From the NCBI GenBank assembly GCA_015222915.1, contig JADFWE010000018.1, positions 1 to 6,561 on the forward strand: a DNA stretch of 6,561 nucleotides, read 5' to 3'. Position numbers and translations under genes: made by a program. The number at the start of each line of letters is the position of its first letter. Positions within the stretch are counted from its first letter, which is position 1. This stretch comes from Pseudomonadota bacterium (GTDB lineage Bacteria; Pseudomonadota; Gammaproteobacteria; SZUA-229). This document shows, in pieces, positions 6,440 through 6,561 of the stretch. The notes beneath the pieces are model-generated. The model was not told the DNA's origin and ran no database searches. It worked only from the letters and a program-made list of their open reading frames with translations.

Positions 6440-6454
6440 TGGTCATTATGGCCA
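6440..6454. promoter_or_regulatory. Operator-like palindrome upstream of the secreted-protein gene
   Basis: TGGTCATTATGGCCA is a 15-base palindrome centred on position 6447, with six of seven pairs matching (the remaining one is T/G). It lies just downstream of the TATAAT box and about 50 bases before the start codon, where a repressor site or leader structure would be expected. No regulator is identified. Confidence 0.3.
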
Positions 6455-6491
6455 GAGCGCATGAATTAATTAACTAGCTACATTAAACTGT

Positions 6492-6496
6492 GAGGG
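6492..6496 (+). promoter_or_regulatory. Ribosome binding site of the partial secreted-protein gene
   Basis: GAGGG sits seven bases before the ATG at 6504. It is one of the two clearest Shine-Dalgarno sequences in the window and fixes the start of the partial gene. Confidence 0.75.
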
Positions 6497-6503
6497 TTTA
6501 AAA

Positions 6504-6561
6504 ATGAAAACATTACACGCTATTGCTGCTGCAACTATCTTAGCTACATCTACTGCTGTTT
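6504..6561 (+). CDS. N-terminus of an exported protein, cut by the window end
   Basis: Only 19 codons are present, reading MKTLHAIAAATILATSTAV. A short positive N-region (Lys2, His5) is followed by a hydrophobic Ala/Ile/Leu-rich core, the pattern of a Sec signal peptide. The cleavage site and mature protein lie beyond the window, so no family or function can be named. The strong ribosome binding site, AT-rich promoter region and long upstream gap indicate its own transcription unit, separate from sbcB. Confidence 0.75.
   Translation, partial: MKTLHAIAAATILATSTAV

Overview
The window looks like part of a gammaproteobacterial chromosome, most plausibly from a CO2-fixing (for example sulfur-oxidising) lineage. 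RlmM and SbcB read end to end as their Enterobacteria-type families, and IbaG-type BolA also fits this class. A CbbQ/CbbO pair, the MoxR-type RuBisCO activase, points to autotrophy. The autotrophy part is inference, because no RuBisCO gene is in view.

Layout. Positions 1-56 hold a short-period GC-rich repeat cut by the window edge. An ibaG-like bolA gene (107-346, minus) follows, with a likely terminator (81-97) and a good sigma70-type promoter (367-394). Divergent from it is rlmM (436-1518, plus). A 187-base gap (1519-1705) contains an imperfect inverted repeat with a tandem decamer. Then come cbbQ (1706-2533) and cbbO (2563-4797), 29 bases apart and presumably one operon. The 108-base cbbO-sbcB gap is almost entirely a perfect 29-bp inverted repeat (4795-4823 with 4878-4906). 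It starts inside the cbbO stop codon and ends on the first base of the sbcB start codon, and its loop carries a terminator-like hairpin facing the minus strand. sbcB (exonuclease I, 4906-6333) is full length. A 170-base AT-rich gap (6334-6503) with a TATAAT box and an operator-like palindrome leads into the start of a secreted protein (6504 to the window end).

How the genes work together. CbbQ (AAA+ ATPase) and CbbO (VWA-domain adaptor) should form one remodelling complex that frees inhibited RuBisCO. The other genes are housekeeping: Fe-S/stress (IbaG), 23S rRNA 2'-O-methylation (RlmM) and DNA repair (SbcB). The pair therefore sits as an island between housekeeping genes, not beside cbbL/cbbS or norCB.

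The most unusual part is non-coding: three gaps carry short-period repeats (about 8, 10 and 7 bases). The third forms a near-ideal stem-loop between cbbO and sbcB and leaves sbcB without a recognisable ribosome binding site.
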